In this document: piece by piece, positions 60,155 to 64,000 of the stretch | Layout: each line of letters starts with the position of its first letter | Position numbering within the stretch: position 1 is the first letter of the stretch | Notes under the pieces: generated by a model | Seen by the model: only the letters and a program-made list of their open reading frames with translations | Databases searched by the model: none | Told to the model about the DNA's origin: nothing | Source: Rhinopomastus cyanomelas | Lineage: Eukaryota > Chordata > Aves > Bucerotiformes > Rhinopomastidae | Direction of reading: 5' to 3' | Length of the DNA stretch: 64,000 nucleotides | Assembly (NCBI GenBank): GCA_013400115.1 | Contig: VXBP01001906.1 | Coordinates: 124,001-188,000 of the forward strand | Translations under genes and position numbers: made by a program

Positions 60155-62116
60155 GAGGCTCAAATAGAGCCTAGGCTCATTAGTCTAGCATAATGAATGC
60201 CTTTAGAAGCTATGAGGTTCATTGTAGCTACAGATAAGAAGCCTTGAACCTGCTTACTCCCAGAAGCTGGGAATGTAAATCCCAGACATGTATATACAGG
60301 AAGGGGCAGATCACACCAAATTGTCTCTGCTTCTTCCCTTCCCCTTGAAAGCCACTGACTAGCATTAGAAGACAACTCGGGACCATTAGAAGGCAACTCA
60401 TGGAGCAGGTACATCTGTGTCTTCCATTTGCATGGCTGTTCCTATCATTTTTCTGGGGAGGTGACCAAGTGCCTGATGAAGAGCTTCCAGTTAAAAAGAT
60501 GAACTGGAGTGTCCCAAGGGGAACACAATTTAAACGGAAAATTGAAAGGACACATTACACAAATGACCATCCTCCTCTTACCTCTTTTGGTCTGCAAAAG
60601 AGAATCTGACTTCTTATTTACAAAGTAGTTACCTCACAGTTCCTCCGAGTTTAAGAACTCAAGGGTTCTGCAACCTTTTTACTTTTCTGTTTAATTTATG
60701 GAACTTTAGGCCTCAGAGACATCTTCCTGCTCCTGGAGAAATTCAGAGGGTCACTGTTTCTTTCCCAGTACAACAGTTTATGGTACCAAACTGTCTTAAT
60801 TCTTACAATCTGTTTCTGTGTAAAGGAGGTAATTTTTCCATGCAGTATTACAGGAGAAACAGAACAAATAGCAAGGGCTGGATAAACAGTGTCCTCTCCC
60901 AACTGAAAATCTACAGTGGTTTACACCAAAGTAATTTTAACTGAAAGTGCTCATTCATCACCGGGATGAAATGCTGCGAGAGCCCATCACTGTTGCCAGC
61001 GAGCCAAAAATACCTTTTTTTTAAGTCCCGATATAAAATTCTGGTGCTTTCTAATTCTATTGTAAGAACTTCCAAGAAACTTTCAAGTCTGTGACACGCA
61101 TTTAATAACATGGATCCCTTCCACATCGCTCATGTCTGCTGACACTTTATCTTTCCCCCTCTTACTTTAATTACAGAGACTGATCTCCAACTATCGTTTT
61201 TATAATCTCAGAGTACTGGTGATGCCTCATTGGTCGGCAAACACTCTTCTAAAGAAGATTTTGGGGTTTGCTTCTACTGTTGCAGCTGAGCTCAGACACT
61301 TACACAAATGGTAAGTAATTTGTAGGTAATCACTTCAGCGAGATGCCAATTAACAGGCAGTTACTTGGAGACTGCTCAAATACCCATGTTTTCCTTTTTC
61401 TTTTTGTAATCAATGTGCAAATTTAGGAATTTAAAACCAGAAGAGCACTAGAGAGAAGGGTACCTGTAGAAATAAAACTGGCAGTGTGGTTTGGCTCCCC
61501 TCTTTAATAAATGCCTTTAAAATAAATAATTGCCATTAAAATGTTCCCTTATAATTTGCCTATGGTTCTGTCAGCACTGTAAGCACAATTTCTCTCCTGA
61601 GGGGGTCTGAATGTCACAAGGAAAGCAGGTCCTAGCCTGCAGGCTACAGGAGAAATAAAGAAGGGGCAGACAATCAGGGAAAAAAGGCCCGAAGCTTGAT
61701 GATGCACACTGCCTAAAAAGCTTGAAACAGTGACTATGAAAAAAATCAAAGTATATGGACACAAACTTTTTAAAGACAAAAACATATAAGTTTTATGGCA
61801 GTAATATTAAAGCCAAGAACCTCAGAGATACATCTAAAGCGTCAAGCTGATGTCTTCGAAAGTCAGTGTCTGAAAGAATTCCAATAAACATTTAAAAGAT
61901 TGAAATTTGAAGTATTTCCACGAGGTAACGTAGCAAATTTAATTCTATTGAATGACATCACATTATCATTGAATATATCCAGCACCAGTTTGTTTATATG
62001 GTAAGAAAACAGTCAACCAATTTATAACAAAAAAACCTCTCTGAAGCCTGTTATCCATGACAACAATTTTGACTATAGCATCAACTTGAACTTGTTTCAA
62101 CAGCAGAAGCAGGAAA
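60155..62116. other. Unique DNA, no gene seen
   Basis: Frames are 84 codons or fewer. A T run lies at 61014-61022. No repeat is recognised. Confidence 0.5.
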
Positions 62117-62659
62117 GTGATTGACCCCCTCTATGGGGCACTGGTGAGGCAACATCTCAAGTATTTGGTTCAGTTTTGGGCACCTCAATACAAGAGAGAC
62201 ACTGAGGTGCTGCAAAACGTCCAGAGAAGGGCAACAAGGTTGGTGAAGGATCTGGAGAAAAAAAACTTGTGAAGAGCAGCTGAGGGAGCTGGGGCTGGTT
62301 AGTCTGAAGAAAAGAAGGTTGAGAGGAGACCTTGCTGTCTACAACTACCTGAAAGGACGTTGCAGAAAGCTTGAGCTCTTCTCAGAAGTGATAGGACAAG
62401 AGGAAATAGCCTCAAGTTGCTCCAGGGGAAGTTAGGTTGGACATTACGAAGAAATTCTTCACGGAAAGGGGTATCAGGCCTTGGAAACCTCCCTCCCCAC
62501 CAGAGAGGGGGTTGAATCACCATCCCTGGATGTGTTTAAAAGTTGTGTAAATCTGGAGCTTAGGGACAAGGTTTAGTAGTGGACTTGGTAGAGTTAGGTT
62601 AATGGCTGAAATCAATGATCTCAGTGGTCTTTTCCAACCTAGACAGTTCTATGATTCTT
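62117..62659 (+). mobile_element. CR1 fragment, ORF2 C-terminus plus 3' UTR
   Basis: Sense CR1 from the '[10 protein letters not shown]' coding region (GGGGCACTGGTGAGGCAACA), through GTCCAGAGAAGGGCAACAAG, GAGGGAGCTGGGGCTGGTTA and CTGAAAGGACGTTGCAGAAA, to a 3' end reading GTCTTTTCCAACCTAGACAG and TTCTATGATTC. An eight-A run (62260-62267) and other indels break the frame, leaving no long open frame. Confidence 0.93.
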
Positions 62660-63797
62660 TATCAACACCACTCATCATAAAATTTCAGATTTCATTTTAC
62701 CAGCATTCTTTAAGGACACAGCATCAATCACAAACTTCATTGCAACCACTACTAAATAACTTCATGTTAAAGGACCAGACAAAGGGGCACTTGCACCAGA
62801 CAAGATGGAAGTAACATCTCTCAGAAGACTTAAAGAGCATCTAAAAATCTATAATAAAATTGATGACTTCAAAAGTTTTTCTATTACTAAAAGATTTTAA
62901 ACCACAAGCCTTAAAGTTTTACAAACACATTTGATGGCAGAATTTGATGCAGTTGCCAATTCTCATAGTTTTATAGTCTTTCAAATGCAAACCAGCCAGC
63001 TAGGCAGTGACTGCTCTGAAGGATTATGACCCAACGTCTACATTCTAACAACAAAAGAGAAGGGCTCTTATATGGGATTATTTTTTATTATTACATTTCT
63101 GATGACTACCAAAAACAAAGCCATCAAACCACCTCCAGCTGCAGTTTTATCTAACTGTATATTCTGCATTACCATAGGGATTAACTATGTCAGTCCTTAT
63201 TACAGGAAGATGGGGAAAAGCCCTCATGTAGAAGGAACAACTGATCGATCGATCGATTGATTGATTGATTAGAGTTTATGCTATTCAGTGAAGGGCTGTT
63301 CACAAATAATTTCCATGCCACTTGGAAACTTCTGAAGTACATTTCAAAAACATTTCAAAACAGCCATAAGGAGCAGCATTTCAAAAGTCAAATCGTATCT
63401 CAAGGAAGCCTGTGCACAGAGACACTTTAAACATGTAGTCACAGAGCAGAGCTTCCCACAGCAACCAAATTGTGTCAGTTAATGAAGAAATCCTCAAAAT
63501 CCCAAACACTATTTGAAAAGCACTGTAGTTTGCAGAACTAGCACAATTTCAAAGAAAAATGTAATGTTGTCAGTATAGTTCAGGGCAACTCCAACATTGT
63601 AAGAATAAGCAGATTTACATAATTTCTGTGTAGTAGCTTTCAATAACATAACACTGTCATGATTTGACAATACTAAAGACATATGATTTCCTAAATCCAA
63701 GAAACATCATTCACCACATGAACTGAGGGCTAGGCCATCTTAACATGTGACATCAAAAGAGAAATACTTCGTTCTTATTCAAACAAAAATATCAAAA
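62660..63797. other. Unique AT-rich DNA, no gene seen
   Basis: Contains a GATC/GATT compound microsatellite (listed). Frames are 70 codons or fewer. Confidence 0.5.
63243..63270. repeat. Compound (GATC)n(GATT)n microsatellite
   Basis: Three to four GATC units pass directly into four GATT units. The GATC part is self-complementary and full of Sau3AI/MboI-type and ClaI-like (ATCGAT) sites. Confidence 0.95.
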
Positions 63798-64000
63798 TCA
63801 TAGAATCATAGATTCATTAGGGATTGGAAGGGACCTCGAAATGTCAGCTAGTCCAGTCCCCCTGACACAGCAGGATCACCTAGACCAAGTCACACAGGAA
63901 TGCATCCAGGCGGGTCTTAAATGTCTCCAGTGAAGGAGACTCCACAACCTCCCTGGGCAGCCTGTTCCAGTGCTCTGTCACCCTCACTGTGAAGAAGTTC
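63798..64000 (-). mobile_element. CR1 fragment cut by window edge
   Basis: Minus-strand CR1 of the abundant subfamily: TCATAGAATCATAGATTCAT, GGGATTGGAAGGGACCTCGA, CATCCAGGCGGGTCTTAAAT and TTCCAGTGCTCTGTCACCCT. It differs from the 32.75-kb copy at only about a dozen of ~200 positions by eye, and continues past the window. Confidence 0.95.

Noticed and set aside
63243..63258. GATC array as a clustered methylation or origin-like site
   Set aside because: Dam-type GATC biology is bacterial. In a bird genome this is an ordinary microsatellite.
1..64000. Search for CRISPR arrays, operons, phage or plasmid modules
   Set aside because: No regularly spaced repeats, gene clusters or ribosome-binding sites were found. 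The window is vertebrate nuclear DNA.

Overview
This window is animal nuclear DNA, almost certainly from a bird. The main reason is the dense scatter of CR1 (chicken repeat 1) LINE fragments. Many end in the octamer tail ATTCTATG that marks CR1 3' ends, and several carry pieces of the CR1 ORF2 reverse transcriptase. Three further segments look like avian endogenous-retrovirus LTRs. I found no rRNA, tRNA, CRISPR array, bacterial-type operon, or convincing protein-coding exon of a host gene. The window reads as intergenic or long-intron sequence.

Layout. 1-16.6 kb: AT-rich unique DNA broken by about a dozen CR1 relics on both strands, including a back-to-back pair at 4.09-4.69 kb and an RT C-terminal remnant at 16 kb. 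16.6-27.2 kb: about 10.6 kb in which I recognise no transposable element; it holds two weak exon candidates (18.35-18.74 and 21.8-22.15 kb). 27.2-34.35 kb: one short CR1, then a 1.6-kb minus-strand CR1 whose RT core is missing exactly at the window's only ambiguous base (N at 33322). 34.35-39.3 kb: unique DNA with a (TA)n microsatellite. 39.3-45.7 kb: the most repeat-rich part, with a tail-to-tail CR1 pair, a candidate LTR carrying two CR1 copies, a short CR1, and the best-preserved CR1 (about 44.09-45.66 kb, RT with FADD but several frame breaks). 47.2-51.1 kb: an old CR1, a second LTR-like segment and a CR1 nested inside an older CR1. 51-58.7 kb: mostly unique. 58.7-59.4 kb: a clear avian LTR, apparently solo. 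59.4-64 kb: unique DNA plus three CR1 fragments, the last cut by the window edge.

Nothing here works together as a pathway. The biology is the history of a LINE family: at least four CR1 3'-end types, nested insertions that order them in time, and tail octamer variants. By my hand-drawn boundaries CR1 makes up about one seventh of the window, which is high for a bird. High CR1 load is known in woodpeckers and some relatives, but I cannot assign a species. I looked for an undescribed system and did not find one. The findings are repeat-structure, assembly and weak-exon observations. All boundaries and family assignments were made by eye.
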